Of a stretch of DNA of 48,294 nucleotides, positions 8,901 through 18,412 are shown piece after piece; the first letter of the stretch is position 1; each line of letters opens with the position of its first letter. Origin of the DNA: Pseudoalteromonas sp. S2755 (GTDB lineage: Bacteria > Pseudomonadota > Gammaproteobacteria > Enterobacterales > Alteromonadaceae); the NCBI RefSeq assembly GCF_005886535.1, contig NZ_PNDS01000063.1:1-48294 (forward strand), written 5' to 3'. The translations under genes were made by a program, and so were the position numbers. The notes below the pieces were generated by a model, which was given only the letters and a program-made list of their open reading frames with translations, ran no database searches and was not told where the DNA came from.

Positions 8901-9827
8901 ATGCAACTAATCCGAGGGATCCATAATATTCGACCACATCATTTTGGTTGTGTGTTGACGATTGGAAACTTTGACGGGGTTCATCTTGGACATGTAGAGG
9001 TTTTGAAGGGGCTGATTAGCGACGCAAAACACTATCAACTTCCAAGCACGGTGATGTTATTTGAGCCTCAGCCCTTGGAGTTTTTTGCCAAAGATAAAGC
9101 ACCAGCTAGACTGACGCGATTACGTGATAAACTAGTTCTGTTGCAAGAGCTTGGTATAGAGCGAGTCATTTGCGTCAACTTTAATCGCAAATTTGCCTCG
9201 CAAGATGCAGAGCAATTTATCAAAGAAGTCCTAGTGACAAAGTTAGGAACCAAGGCGCTCACGGTGGGCGATGACTTTCGTTTTGGCCGTGAGCGAGCTG
9301 GTGATTTTGCAATGCTAAAACGAGTGGGCGAACCACTAGGTATGCAAGTAAAAGACACGGCAAGTTTTCGCAAGCAAGATTGTCGTGTAAGTAGCACGTT
9401 AATCCGCACGGCGCTTGCGGCTGGTGATTTGCGTCAAGCACATGATATGTTGGGCCATACCTATGCCATTTCAGGCCGTGTTATTCACGGTTGGAAGAAA
9501 GGCAGAGAGCTTGGTTTTCATACCGCAAATATTGCGTTAAAACGCCAAGTGAGCCCTGTACGCGGTGTGTATGCGGTCAAAGCGACCGTGAATCACAAAA
9601 CACATTATGGCGTAGCGAATGTTGGCACTAAGCCAACCCTAAACGGAACGAAAGCGCTTTTAGAGGTGCATCTGTTTAATTTTAATGAGACCATCTATGG
9701 TCAGTTTATGAAAGTGGAGCTAATTGAAAAGCTTCGCGATGAGCAAAAATTCGAAACATTGTCGCAGTTAACAGAACAAATAAGTCGTGATGTTAGCAAT
9801 GCAAAACAGTGTTTTTCTTTAACGTAG
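8901..9827 (+). CDS. ribF: Bifunctional riboflavin kinase / FAD synthetase RibF
   Basis: A 308-residue enzyme that makes FMN from riboflavin and then FAD. The N-terminal nucleotidyltransferase motif TIGNFDGVHLGH is near residues 21-32; the C-terminal kinase domain has KPTLNGTKALLEVHLF. The ATG at 8901 gives the family N-terminus MQLIRGIHNI; an upstream ATG at 8871 would start inside the promoter/leader. It is followed 21 bases later by ileS, the usual gammaproteobacterial order. Confidence 0.95.
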   Translation: MQLIRGIHNIRPHHFGCVLTIGNFDGVHLGHVEVLKGLISDAKHYQLPSTVMLFEPQPLEFFAKDKAPARLTRLRDKLVLLQELGIERVICVNFNRKFASQDAEQFIKEVLVTKLGTKALTVGDDFRFGRERAGDFAMLKRVGEPLGMQVKDTASFRKQDCRVSSTLIRTALAAGDLRQAHDMLGHTYAISGRVIHGWKKGRELGFHTANIALKRQVSPVRGVYAVKATVNHKTHYGVANVGTKPTLNGTKALLEVHLFNFNETIYGQFMKVELIEKLRDEQKFETLSQLTEQISRDVSNAKQCFSLT

Positions 9828-9848
9828 CCGATACGGAAAGTAGGATAA

Positions 9849-12677
9849 ATGAGCGACTACAAACATACTTTAAATCTACCGGAAACAGAGTTTCCGATGC
9901 GTGGTAATTTGGCGCAACGCGAACCAAAGATGCTGAAAAAATGGTATGAAGAAGATCTATACGGTCAAATTCGCATTGCGAAAAAAGGTAAAAAGCCATT
10001 TATTTTGCATGACGGTCCTCCGTATGCAAATGGTGATATTCACCTAGGTCACTCAGTAAACAAAATCCTAAAAGATATTATTATTAAGTCAAAAACGCTT
10101 TCTGATTTTGATGCGCCTTATGTACCTGGTTGGGACTGTCATGGTCTTCCAATTGAGCTACAGGTCGAAAAGAAAGTAGGCAAACCAGGTAAGAAAGTAT
10201 CGGCTGCTGAATTCCGTGAAAAGTGCCGCGACTACGCTAAAAAGCAAGTTGATGGCCAAAAAACAGATTTCAAACGCCTTGGTGTGTTAGGCGACTGGGA
10301 TAAGCCATACCTAACCATGAACTTTGATTTTGAAGCCAATGCTATTCGTGTGCTTGGTCGTATTATCAAAAATGGTCACCTGCACAAAGGTGCAAAGCCA
10401 GTTCACTGGTGTACGGATTGTGGTTCAGCACTTGCAGAAGCGGAAGTTGAATACCAAGACAAACAATCGCCAGCAATCGACGTGAAATTTGTGTTTGCTG
10501 ATCAAGCGGCAATCATTGGTGCGTTTGGCTTGGCCGAAGGTCACGAAGGCAAAGGCGAAGTAAGTACCGCAATTTGGACTACAACGCCTTGGACATTGCC
10601 TGCAAACCGCGCTGTGGCAGTACACGGCGCGCTAGAGTATGCGCTGGTACAAATCGAAGATGAAGGTCAAGAGCAGCGTATTGTACTTGGTTCTGAATTA
10701 GTCAAAGACGCTGTTGATCGTTTTGGATTCAAGCACTTCCACGTACTAGGTTACGCGAAAGGCGCTGCGCTTGAGAATCTGCGCGTTGCACACCCATTCT
10801 TAGATTTCGATGTGCCTGTTATTTTAGGTGAGCACGTAACAACAGACTCAGGTACTGGTATCGTTCACACAGCACCTGGTCACGGTCAAGAAGACTTTGC
10901 AGCGGGTCAGGCTTACGGTCTAGAAGTTGCAAATCCGGTTGGTGCAAATGGTGTTTATCTACCTGATACGCCGATTTTTGCGGGTCAGCACGTATTTAAA
11001 GCAAATGATAGTATCATTGAGTTATTAACTGAGAAAGGTGTGCTATTCCGCCATAAGGCACTAACGCATAGTTATCCACATTGCTGGCGTCACAAAACTC
11101 CGATTATTTTCCGTGCGACGCCACAATGGTTCGTTAGCATGGATCAGGCTAATCTACGTACTGATTCACTGAATGAAATCAAAAAGACTGAATGGTTACC
11201 AGAGTGGGGTGAAAGCCGCATCGCAAACATGGTTGAAGGTCGCCCTGACTGGTGTATTTCACGCCAGCGTACTTGGGGTGTACCAATCGCATTATTTGTA
11301 GATAAAGACACCGGTAGCTTACATCCTGAAACGGAAGCTTTAATTGAAGCCGTTGCTAAATTAGTGGAAGAAAAGGGTATTCAGGCGTGGTATGACTTAG
11401 AGCCTAGCGCACTATTAAGTGAAGCAGATGCTCAACAGTACGTAAAAGTACAAGATACGTTGGACGTATGGTTTGACTCAGGTGTAACACATGCGTGTGT
11501 TGTTGATGCACGTGAAGAATTAACAGGCCCTGCAGATCTTTACCTTGAAGGCTCGGATCAGCACCGTGGTTGGTTTATGTCATCAATGATGACTTCAGTT
11601 GCTATCAATGGTCATGCACCTTATAAGCAAGTGTTAACGCACGGCTTCACGGTCGATGAAAAAGGCCATAAGATGTCTAAGTCATTAGGCAACGTGATCT
11701 CGCCGCAAGACATCATGAACAAGCTAGGTGCAGATATTTTACGCCTATGGGTAGCTTCTACGGATTATACGGCGGAAATGACCGTGTCTGATGAAATCTT
11801 TAAGCGCTCAGCTGACCGTTATCGTCGTATTCGTAATACAAGTCGTTACCTACTTGCGAACCTAAGCGGCTTTGATCCAAAAACGGATTTAGTAGCAATT
11901 GAAGATATGGTTGAGCTAGATCGTTGGATTGTAGCGCGTGCAGCGCAGCTACAAACTGAGATAAAAACAGCGTACGACAAGTACCAAATGCTTCAAGTAA
12001 CACAAAAGCTGATGAACTTCTGTACTGGTGAATTGGGTTCGTTCTATCTAGACGTGATTAAAGACCGTCAGTACACGGCGAAAAGTGATAGCCATGCCCG
12101 TCGTTCTTGTCAATCAGCGCTTTATCATATCGCCGAAGCGATGACACGTTGGATGGCGCCAATCATGAGCTTTACTGCGCAAGAAATCTGGGAAGTATTA
12201 CCAGGTGAGCGTGGCCAGTTTGTATTCACGGACACTTGGTATGATGCAATTGAAGGGGCGACAGAAGGCTCGTTGAACAACGAGTACTGGCAAAACCTAC
12301 TGGCAGTGCGTGATGAAGTAAACCGTGTGCTTGAGAATGCACGTAAAGAAGAAGTGATCGGTGCGACGCTACAGGCCGAAGTAACGCTATATACAGGCGG
12401 TGACTTAGCTGAGCAGCTCAATACCATTGGTGACGAATTACGCTTCGTTTTACTGACTTCGAAAGCAACGGTAGAAGTGGTCAACAGCAAGCCAGATAAT
12501 GCAATTTCATCAGAAATTGATGGTTTATACATTAGTGTAGCGGCAACATCGGCTAAAAAGTGCGATCGTTGTTGGCACTATACCGACGACGTAGGTATGG
12601 ATGAGCAACATGCAGATATCTGTGGCCGTTGTATTAGTAACGTTGAAGGTGACGGCGAGCAGCGTCAATTCGCCTAG
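9849..12677 (+). CDS. ileS: Isoleucyl-tRNA synthetase
   Basis: A 942-residue class I synthetase charging tRNA-Ile. The ATP-binding HIGH-type motif appears as [12 protein letters not shown] (near 58-69), the KMSKS loop as KMSKSLGN, the editing domain lies between, and a C-terminal zinc finger has CDRCW and CGRC pairs. Length matches the E. coli type (938). AGGA precedes the ATG. lspA follows 9 bases after the stop. No tRNA-sensing leader was seen. Confidence 0.97.
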   Translation: MSDYKHTLNLPETEFPMRGNLAQREPKMLKKWYEEDLYGQIRIAKKGKKPFILHDGPPYANGDIHLGHSVNKILKDIIIKSKTLSDFDAPYVPGWDCHGLPIELQVEKKVGKPGKKVSAAEFREKCRDYAKKQVDGQKTDFKRLGVLGDWDKPYLTMNFDFEANAIRVLGRIIKNGHLHKGAKPVHWCTDCGSALAEAEVEYQDKQSPAIDVKFVFADQAAIIGAFGLAEGHEGKGEVSTAIWTTTPWTLPANRAVAVHGALEYALVQIEDEGQEQRIVLGSELVKDAVDRFGFKHFHVLGYAKGAALENLRVAHPFLDFDVPVILGEHVTTDSGTGIVHTAPGHGQEDFAAGQAYGLEVANPVGANGVYLPDTPIFAGQHVFKANDSIIELLTEKGVLFRHKALTHSYPHCWRHKTPIIFRATPQWFVSMDQANLRTDSLNEIKKTEWLPEWGESRIANMVEGRPDWCISRQRTWGVPIALFVDKDTGSLHPETEALIEAVAKLVEEKGIQAWYDLEPSALLSEADAQQYVKVQDTLDVWFDSGVTHACVVDAREELTGPADLYLEGSDQHRGWFMSSMMTSVAINGHAPYKQVLTHGFTVDEKGHKMSKSLGNVISPQDIMNKLGADILRLWVASTDYTAEMTVSDEIFKRSADRYRRIRNTSRYLLANLSGFDPKTDLVAIEDMVELDRWIVARAAQLQTEIKTAYDKYQMLQVTQKLMNFCTGELGSFYLDVIKDRQYTAKSDSHARRSCQSALYHIAEAMTRWMAPIMSFTAQEIWEVLPGERGQFVFTDTWYDAIEGATEGSLNNEYWQNLLAVRDEVNRVLENARKEEVIGATLQAEVTLYTGGDLAEQLNTIGDELRFVLLTSKATVEVVNSKPDNAISSEIDGLYISVAATSAKKCDRCWHYTDDVGMDEQHADICGRCISNVEGDGEQRQFA

Positions 12678-12686
12678 GAGTAAAAC

Positions 12687-13190
12687 GTGACACAAACTAC
12701 ACAGAAAAGTGGTCTGGTGTGGTTGTGGCTTAGTCTACTGCTTTTTGCAGTAGACTACTTCACCAAAGCACTGGTTATGGCTGAAATGGAACTCTATGAG
12801 TCCATTGATATTTTGCCTATTTTCAATCTCACCTATATGCATAACTACGGCGCGGCTTTTAGCTTCCTAAGTGAAGCAGGTGGCTGGCAGCGTTACTTTT
12901 TAAGTGGTATTGCCATTGCGATTAGCACTTTACTGGTTTTCTGGCTACGCAAATTGCCCGCATCAAATTGGAAGTTGGGATTAGCCTATGCAATGGTATT
13001 AGGTGGCGCCGTAGGGAATTTATATGACCGTATCATTCATGGTTATGTGATTGACTTCCTTCATTTCTATTATCAAGATTGGCATTATCCCGCGTTTAAT
13101 GTGGCAGACATGGCGATTGTCGGCGGTGCTGCACTATTAATTTTCGATGCCTTTACCAGTGGCGATAAACCACAGGAGAAAAATGCGTGA
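12687..13190 (+). CDS. lspA: Lipoprotein signal peptidase II
   Basis: A 167-residue inner-membrane aspartyl protease with four hydrophobic segments that removes signal peptides from prolipoproteins. The catalytic aspartates lie in NLYDRI and NVADMAIVGG. It starts with GTG at 12687 after TAGGAG; the end overlaps the fkpB start by four bases (GTGA). Lipoproteins it could process in this window include BamD, the transglycosylase-like protein at 32019 and the DUF1080 protein at 47500. Confidence 0.96.
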   Translation: MTQTTQKSGLVWLWLSLLLFAVDYFTKALVMAEMELYESIDILPIFNLTYMHNYGAAFSFLSEAGGWQRYFLSGIAIAISTLLVFWLRKLPASNWKLGLAYAMVLGGAVGNLYDRIIHGYVIDFLHFYYQDWHYPAFNVADMAIVGGAALLIFDAFTSGDKPQEKNA

Positions 13191-13627
13191 GTGAGCAACT
13201 AATTGGAGCAAAGTCTGAAGTCTTGTTCCATTTTTCAATTAAGTTATCAGACGGTTCAGCAGCAGATTCTACCAAAGTTCATAATAAACCCGCTAAGTTG
13301 TTTATGGGTGATGGCAGCCTGACGGAAAATTTTGAAAAGTGTTTGCTTGGATTAAAAGCGGGCGATGAGAAATCTTTTGAGCTAGAGCCAGAAGACGCGT
13401 TTGGACAACCAAATCCTGATAACGTCTATTATGTTGACAGAAGCAAATTTGGCGCAGAAACCCCCGCTCAAGTAGGTAGCATCATTGCATTTACGCAACC
13501 AGATGGTACTGACTTGCCTGGATTGATCCGAGAAGTAGCTGGCGACTCGGTAACGGTTGATTTCAATCACCCGCTTGCAGGCCAAAAAGTAACGTTTGAA
13601 GTTGAAATTCTTGAGGTAAATAACTAA
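13187..13627 (+). CDS. fkpB: FKBP-type peptidyl-prolyl isomerase FkpB (SlpA)
   Basis: A 146-residue cytoplasmic proline isomerase of the short SlyD-like type. Family features include the FKBP core [17 protein letters not shown] and the flap segment ...[19 protein letters not shown]. It lacks SlyD's His-rich tail. It starts with GTG overlapping the lspA stop and ends in TAATG shared with ispH, so the three genes are translationally coupled, as in other gammaproteobacteria. Confidence 0.94.
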   Translation: MSEQLIGAKSEVLFHFSIKLSDGSAADSTKVHNKPAKLFMGDGSLTENFEKCLLGLKAGDEKSFELEPEDAFGQPNPDNVYYVDRSKFGAETPAQVGSIIAFTQPDGTDLPGLIREVAGDSVTVDFNHPLAGQKVTFEVEILEVNN

Positions 13628-14556
13628 TGGATATCTTGCTGGCAAACCCAAGAGGATTCTGTGCAGGTGTAGATAGAGCGATCAGCATTGTTGAGCGTGC
13701 ACTCGATATTTTCGAAGCGCCTATTTACGTTCGCCATGAAGTTGTTCATAACAAATATGTTGTTGATGGTCTGAAGTCTCGTGGTGCGGTATTCGTTGAA
13801 GAGCTAAATGAAGTGCCAGACGACAGTATTGTTATTTTCAGCGCGCATGGTGTTTCTCAGCAAGTACGTAATGAAGCGAAGCGCCGAGAGTTAAAAGTCT
13901 TTGATGCAACTTGTCCGTTGGTGACAAAGGTGCATATGGAAGTGACGCGTGCTAGCCGCAGAGGTACTGAGTGTATTTTGATTGGGCATCACGGCCACCC
14001 TGAAGTTGAGGGTACTATGGGTCAGTATGACAATCCGAACGGTGGTATTTATCTTGTTGAAAAACCAGAGGATGTAGAAGCACTTGAAGTAAAAGATGCT
14101 GACAATGTGTTCTATTGTAGTCAAACGACGCTATCAGTAGATGACACTGCAGATGTAATTGACGCACTGCGTAGCAAGTTTCCGAACATCAGTGGCCCTC
14201 GAAAAGATGATATCTGTTATGCTACGCAAAACCGTCAAGATGCGGTTCGCGACTTAGCGGACAAAGTTGAGTTGTTGCTTGTGGTAGGTGCGAAAAATAG
14301 TTCTAACTCTAACCGCTTAAGAGAACTTGCGGATAAAATGGGAACTAAGGCATTTCTCATTGATGATGCTTCTTCCATCGAAGAAATTTGGTTCGATGGG
14401 GTTGTAAAGGTTGGTGTAACTGCCGGTGCCTCTGCACCTGAAGTGCTGGTTCAACAGGTTATCTCACGACTTAAAGAGCTTGGTGGGGAAACGGTAATTG
14501 AGAACCCTGGACAAGAAGAAAATGTCGTGTTTGCCGTGCCTGTAGAACTCAGATAA
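13627..14556 (+). CDS. ispH: 4-hydroxy-3-methylbut-2-enyl diphosphate reductase
   Basis: A 309-residue iron-sulfur enzyme for the last step of the MEP isoprenoid pathway, producing IPP and DMAPP. The N-terminus [13 protein letters not shown] carries the first cluster ligand C12, and two later conserved Cys lie in DATCPLV and DDICYATQ. The ATG shares a base with the fkpB stop. Only 13 bases separate it from the sensor kinase gene that follows, so the kinase pair may be co-transcribed with this essential gene. Confidence 0.97.
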   Translation: MDILLANPRGFCAGVDRAISIVERALDIFEAPIYVRHEVVHNKYVVDGLKSRGAVFVEELNEVPDDSIVIFSAHGVSQQVRNEAKRRELKVFDATCPLVTKVHMEVTRASRRGTECILIGHHGHPEVEGTMGQYDNPNGGIYLVEKPEDVEALEVKDADNVFYCSQTTLSVDDTADVIDALRSKFPNISGPRKDDICYATQNRQDAVRDLADKVELLLVVGAKNSSNSNRLRELADKMGTKAFLIDDASSIEEIWFDGVVKVGVTAGASAPEVLVQQVISRLKELGGETVIENPGQEENVVFAVPVELR

Positions 14557-14569
14557 GAGAGTTAGCACG

Positions 14570-15574
14570 ATGACGCCGCGGATCAGGTTGTTGTCTGCAC
14601 TATTGAGTGAGCGAGGTGTGCTAGCATTGCTAGTTGCCTCGCAAATCCTAGCCTTTTTATATACGCTGATTTCCGCGACAGCGTTTTGGCAATCCCTTGG
14701 ATTAACCAGCTTATTTATTCATTTCACTGCCTTTTTATCACTTGCTGTGATAGCGGTTGTGCGCCACGCTGTTGAGAAGCGCTCAGATCTAGTTGAAGCA
14801 GGTATTCTCATTTCTGTCTTCGTGCTTTGTACTGTTTTCACTAGTACGGCTTTTCCCTATGGTTTTACATTGCTCGGTTGGATTGATGAGGCAAAAATTG
14901 AATTGAGCTTATGGCGTAACATCGCAATATGTCTTTGCATTATCACGCTTTTCGCGCATTTCTTAGCTATCTTTACCGATAATATTCGTAAGGTGAAAGC
15001 GCTATCTCAAGCGGAACTTGAAGCGTTACATGCGAGAATTCGGCCGCACTTTTTATATAACTCACTCAATACCGTGGCCGAATTGACTCATATCGATCCA
15101 AATGCAGCAGAAAAGTCAGCATTAGCCCTTGCCGATTTATCTCGCGCTGCGATGTCCACACAAAATATTGTTCCGTTGGAAAGTGAAATATCGTTATGCA
15201 AAGCGTATTTAGCACTTGAGCAGTGGCGCTTTGCAGAGCGTTTGAGGGTAGAGTGGGAGTTAGACAATGTCTTGGGAGATGTCTTGATCCCTGCGTTGAT
15301 ATTACAGCCATTGGTGGAGAACGCGGTTAGCCACGGGGTAGAGCCAAACCCAAATGGAGCGGATATTCGTATTCATATTCACTGTAGTAAACGCACCTTG
15401 TCGGTGGTAATTTTTAACAGCTATGACGCAAAATTAAAGCCGACGCACCAAGGGCATGGCATTGGGATAAGTAACATCAGACGCCGCTTGGCTTTACACT
15501 ACAATCAGCCAATTGATTTTAAAACCGAAGCCAGTCAAGATAGCTATACCGTCAGTTTTTCGCTACCGCTATGA
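14570..15574 (+). CDS. LytS/AlgZ (FimS)-type membrane sensor histidine kinase
   Basis: A 334-residue kinase. Four hydrophobic segments (near 15-37, 45-65, 78-98, 117-137) form the sensor; the His-kinase domain follows with RPHFLYNSLNT (H160 the likely phospho-site), the N-box LVENAVSHG and the G-box GHGIGISNIRRRL. No large periplasmic domain is seen, so a membrane-level signal is likely. The stop overlaps the regulator start (ATGA). AlgZ/FimS of Pseudomonas aeruginosa has this architecture and, with AlgR, controls minor pilin genes. The pilin operon lies just downstream, which supports the same role here by inference. Confidence 0.86.
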   Translation: MTPRIRLLSALLSERGVLALLVASQILAFLYTLISATAFWQSLGLTSLFIHFTAFLSLAVIAVVRHAVEKRSDLVEAGILISVFVLCTVFTSTAFPYGFTLLGWIDEAKIELSLWRNIAICLCIITLFAHFLAIFTDNIRKVKALSQAELEALHARIRPHFLYNSLNTVAELTHIDPNAAEKSALALADLSRAAMSTQNIVPLESEISLCKAYLALEQWRFAERLRVEWELDNVLGDVLIPALILQPLVENAVSHGVEPNPNGADIRIHIHCSKRTLSVVIFNSYDAKLKPTHQGHGIGISNIRRRLALHYNQPIDFKTEASQDSYTVSFSLPL

Positions 15575-16257
15575 AAACAGTAATATCTTACCTTATTGTG
15601 GATGATGAGCCGTTGGCAAGAGCTCGCGTTAAACGATTAATGCAAAAGCACGTAGGCTTTCGTTGTATCGGTGAAGTTGACTGCACTGACGGTGTGGAAG
15701 CGCTACTAAATCAGGAGCCTGTACAGCTAATTTTTCTTGATATCTCGATGCCGGGTCAGTCAGGTGTTGAGCTTGCGAGTCAATTACGCCTGCAATTTCC
15801 GAGGATGAAAATCGTGTTTCTAACGGCGCATCCGGAATATGCGCTAGAAGCATTTGAACTGCACGCCAATGGTTATTTAGTGAAGCCACTAGATAGTGAT
15901 AAGCTAGATGCTTTATTGACTACTATCTTTCCGAGTATGGAGACGCTCAGCTATTACGTTGGCAGTGAGTTGCGTTGCGTTCAGGTTTCGGATGTTATTG
16001 TTGCCGAGGCGGATGAAAAATATACGCGAGTAACCTTGAATTCCGGTCTACAAGCATTAATTGACATGTCACTCAAGTCACTGTTAGATAAGTTTCCAAC
16101 ACATTTTATTCAAATCCATCGCAGCACATTAGTTAAGCGAACGGAAATCACTGCTTTAGAACTACATGAACAAAAGCACTATGTTTGCCTCAAGTCGCTG
16201 CCCAATCGCTATGAAGTTAGCCGTAGAGCTTACACCCAGCTAAAAACATTATTTTGA
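15571..16257 (+). CDS. LytTR-family (AlgR-like) response regulator
   Basis: A 228-residue regulator with an N-terminal receiver (acidic pair D11/D12, phospho-acceptor D57 in FLDISMPG, K in LVKPLD near 105) and a C-terminal LytTR DNA-binding domain from about residue 130 (AEADEKYTRV, IQIHRSTLVK). It overlaps the kinase gene by four bases, so they form a pair. The pilin operon starts 122 bases downstream in the same direction and is the obvious candidate target. Which kinase output controls it cannot be proved from sequence. Confidence 0.88.
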   Translation: MKTVISYLIVDDEPLARARVKRLMQKHVGFRCIGEVDCTDGVEALLNQEPVQLIFLDISMPGQSGVELASQLRLQFPRMKIVFLTAHPEYALEAFELHANGYLVKPLDSDKLDALLTTIFPSMETLSYYVGSELRCVQVSDVIVAEADEKYTRVTLNSGLQALIDMSLKSLLDKFPTHFIQIHRSTLVKRTEITALELHEQKHYVCLKSLPNRYEVSRRAYTQLKTLF

Positions 16258-16320
16258 GTGTTAAGCTAAGTGGTGAATAAACCGTTTATCGCCTCAATAG
16301 ACCTTTCATACTATCCCATA

Positions 16321-16348
16321 TTGAGTTTCAAAGACGACGGCTTACACT
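16321..16348 (+). promoter_or_regulatory. Candidate promoter of the pilV-pilE operon
   Basis: TTGAGT (16321-16326) and TACACT (16343-16348) are spaced by 16 bases, 31 bases before pilV. About 30 bases upstream, CCGTTTATC (16282-16290) matches 7 of 9 positions of the AlgR-box sequence CCGTTCGTC. Both are by eye only. Confidence 0.42.
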
Positions 16349-16379
16349 GAAGCTAGGACAATTGAATTCTGGTTGAGAT

Positions 16380-16937
16380 ATGCATATTTCGCTAAAGCAA
16401 CATGGCTTCACACTGTTAGAAGTGCTTATTGCGTTTATGATTTTAAGCTTTGGACTGCTTGGTGCTGTGGCATTACAAGCAAAAGCTAAACAGGCAAGTT
16501 TTGATTCTATGCAGCGAGCCGCTGCGGTAGAGCTTGCCAGTGACATCATGCACAGAATAAGAACAAATGATGCGGCAAATATAACCACACTTTACGATGT
16601 TGACTTTAATAGCACCGAAGACGTACAGGTAAACACCACGTGTTATACACAGCGCTGTAATGCAGAAACGCTTGCGAAAACAGATATTGCTAATTGGCGT
16701 CAAGCGATAAGAGCAAGGGAAAATACAGGTTCATTGGATAACGCAGTTGTATGTATTAATCCTACCTCGGATGCTGGTAACGCATCAGGGGTGAATGTAC
16801 AGGTTATTGTCACTTGGCGAGGGCGCCAGGCAATGACCGCATTGGAAAATAATCCAGCAGCCGGGTGTGGTGTTGAAGACGATAGACGGCGTGCAGTCGT
16901 AATGGAAACTTTTGTGTTGTTAAGGAGTCAGCCGTGA
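16380..16937 (+). CDS. pilV: Type IV minor pilin PilV
   Basis: A 185-residue prepilin. The class III leader MHISLKQHG is followed by FTLLEVLIAFMILSFGLLG, with the peptidase cut after Gly and the conserved Glu5. The rest is a short pilin headpiece with several Cys (CYTQRC, ...VVCIN). The Leu-Gly-rich end of the helix and its position first in pilV-W-X-Y1-E fit PilV, a minor pilin priming pilus assembly. The Shine-Dalgarno is weak. It overlaps pilW by four bases. Confidence 0.85.
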   Translation: MHISLKQHGFTLLEVLIAFMILSFGLLGAVALQAKAKQASFDSMQRAAAVELASDIMHRIRTNDAANITTLYDVDFNSTEDVQVNTTCYTQRCNAETLAKTDIANWRQAIRARENTGSLDNAVVCINPTSDAGNASGVNVQVIVTWRGRQAMTALENNPAAGCGVEDDRRRAVVMETFVLLRSQP

Positions 16938-17941
16938 ACAAAATCCGAGGTTTTACATTGTTGGAGCTCATGATCGCGATGTTTATCGGCGTGTTGTTGT
17001 TAGGTGGTGTCATTGCAACTTACGTCGGTATGAAAGCGACGACCAACGACACCATGAGTATTGGAGAGCTACAAGAGAAAGGACGCTTAGCGCTTTCTAT
17101 TATGAGGCGGGATATCGAGCAAGTTGGCTTTTGGGGGACATTTTACGATCAAGGTTTCACCGATGATAATCAAGCCGCTCCAGCTAATCCAGGGAGTGAC
17201 TGCTCTGGCGGGATAAACAATGGTAGTTTTCCGAACAATGAACCCGCTAATTTCAGGCCTATTTGGGCAACATTCACAACAAATGCAACGGCAATGGGGT
17301 GTATAACCAAAGCTCGACCACAGTCAGAAGTATTACAGGTGAAGTTTCTGGAAGGGAGCCCTGTAGAGGTAACAGGTCTTGTGCCAGATGCAAGTGCTAT
17401 CCAATCAACCAAATATTATTTTATTGCACAGCAAGAGCAAGCCGAATTCATTGCAGGTGGCAATATTGGCAACATGCCAAGCGTGAATGCGACACTTTGG
17501 CCATATAGTCATCATGTATATTATGTGAGTGAAGAGCAACAGGTAATTAATAATCGTACTATTACTATCCCGGTTCTAAGAAGGCAAAGGCTACATGTAA
17601 ATGGTGGTATGAAGGACGAATTAGTGATCGAAGGCGTTGAACAAATTCGTTTCGTTTTTGGTTTAGATACTAACTTTGATGGTCGAGTTGATCGATATAG
17701 AAATACAGCAAATATGTCCGATGCTGACTGGGGCGCTACAAGAGGTATTCTATCCTTACAGCTGTTTGTATTAGTCAGGGTCTTGGAACCGGATGTTGAC
17801 TTTGGGGTACAGTCGCGATCGTATGTATTAGGGAATGATCCTAATAGGAGGACGGTTACTTACAACGATGCCATCAGACGTACCGTATTTACAACCACAA
17901 TATCAATGTACAACATGGGAGGCTCGGCATGGGAAATGTAA
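16934..17941 (+). CDS. pilW: Type IV minor pilin PilW
   Basis: A 335-residue prepilin, larger than its neighbours as PilW usually is. The leader MNKIRG is followed by FTLLELMIAMFIGVLLLGG with Glu5. The start is GTG overlapping the pilV stop, with AAGGAG at 16922-16927. The headpiece includes a Cys pair near residues 93-116 and an FGLDTNFDGRVDRY segment that resembles an EF-hand loop. In Pseudomonas PilW belongs to the minor-pilin complex at the pilus tip with PilV, PilX, FimU and PilY1. Confidence 0.85.
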   Translation: MNKIRGFTLLELMIAMFIGVLLLGGVIATYVGMKATTNDTMSIGELQEKGRLALSIMRRDIEQVGFWGTFYDQGFTDDNQAAPANPGSDCSGGINNGSFPNNEPANFRPIWATFTTNATAMGCITKARPQSEVLQVKFLEGSPVEVTGLVPDASAIQSTKYYFIAQQEQAEFIAGGNIGNMPSVNATLWPYSHHVYYVSEEQQVINNRTITIPVLRRQRLHVNGGMKDELVIEGVEQIRFVFGLDTNFDGRVDRYRNTANMSDADWGATRGILSLQLFVLVRVLEPDVDFGVQSRSYVLGNDPNRRTVTYNDAIRRTVFTTTISMYNMGGSAWEM

Positions 17942-18390
17942 AACAACAGGGCGTGGTATTGATCATGGCGATGGTCATGGTAGTTGCAATAATGGCGGTC
18001 GCAGTAACGTTAATGAGTACCAGCACGTTGGATATTAAAATGACGCATGCCGTCATGGAACGAGAAGAAGCAGAAAGCTTATTATTCGGTGAAATGCAAA
18101 GATTAATTCAGCAAGAGCAGCGGCGTTCGGACAATATTTTTCTGCGTTCAAGGCAGCAGTTAGCAGACGAAGGCACAACAGTACAAACACCGAATGGCTT
18201 ACAAGCCACTGTAACCAACCTAAATAATGGAGAGTTAGAGCTGTTTTGTCCACGTCAATATGACTATACCGAGGGGTTTGTGTGTAACATGACGGAAGTC
18301 GAAGCCACTGTGGAATATGGTGATAGGGGACGTCACAACGTCACTATCGTGATGGGAATTGGTCAGGAAATTGTGAGCGTTTCAAATTAA
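17929..18390 (+). CDS. pilX: Type IV minor pilin PilX
   Basis: A 153-residue prepilin-like protein. After the short leader MGNVKQQG comes a long hydrophobic helix VVLIMAMVMVVAIMAVAVTL without the Glu5 of ordinary pilins, a trait shared with PilX/GspK-type tip subunits. The start overlaps pilW by 13 bases, preceded by GGGAGG (17917-17922). It has two Cys (LFCPRQY, GFVCNM). By family knowledge it would cap the minor-pilin complex and bind PilY1, whose gene follows. Confidence 0.8.
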   Translation: MGNVKQQGVVLIMAMVMVVAIMAVAVTLMSTSTLDIKMTHAVMEREEAESLLFGEMQRLIQQEQRRSDNIFLRSRQQLADEGTTVQTPNGLQATVTNLNNGELELFCPRQYDYTEGFVCNMTEVEATVEYGDRGRHNVTIVMGIGQEIVSVSN

Positions 18391-18412
18391 CCCCCTTTTT
18401 CGAGTAACTGAT

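Noticed and set aside
9828..9848. T-box or tRNA-sensing leader for ileS
   Set aside because: Only 21 bases separate ribF and ileS; there is no room for one, and T-boxes are not expected in gammaproteobacteria.
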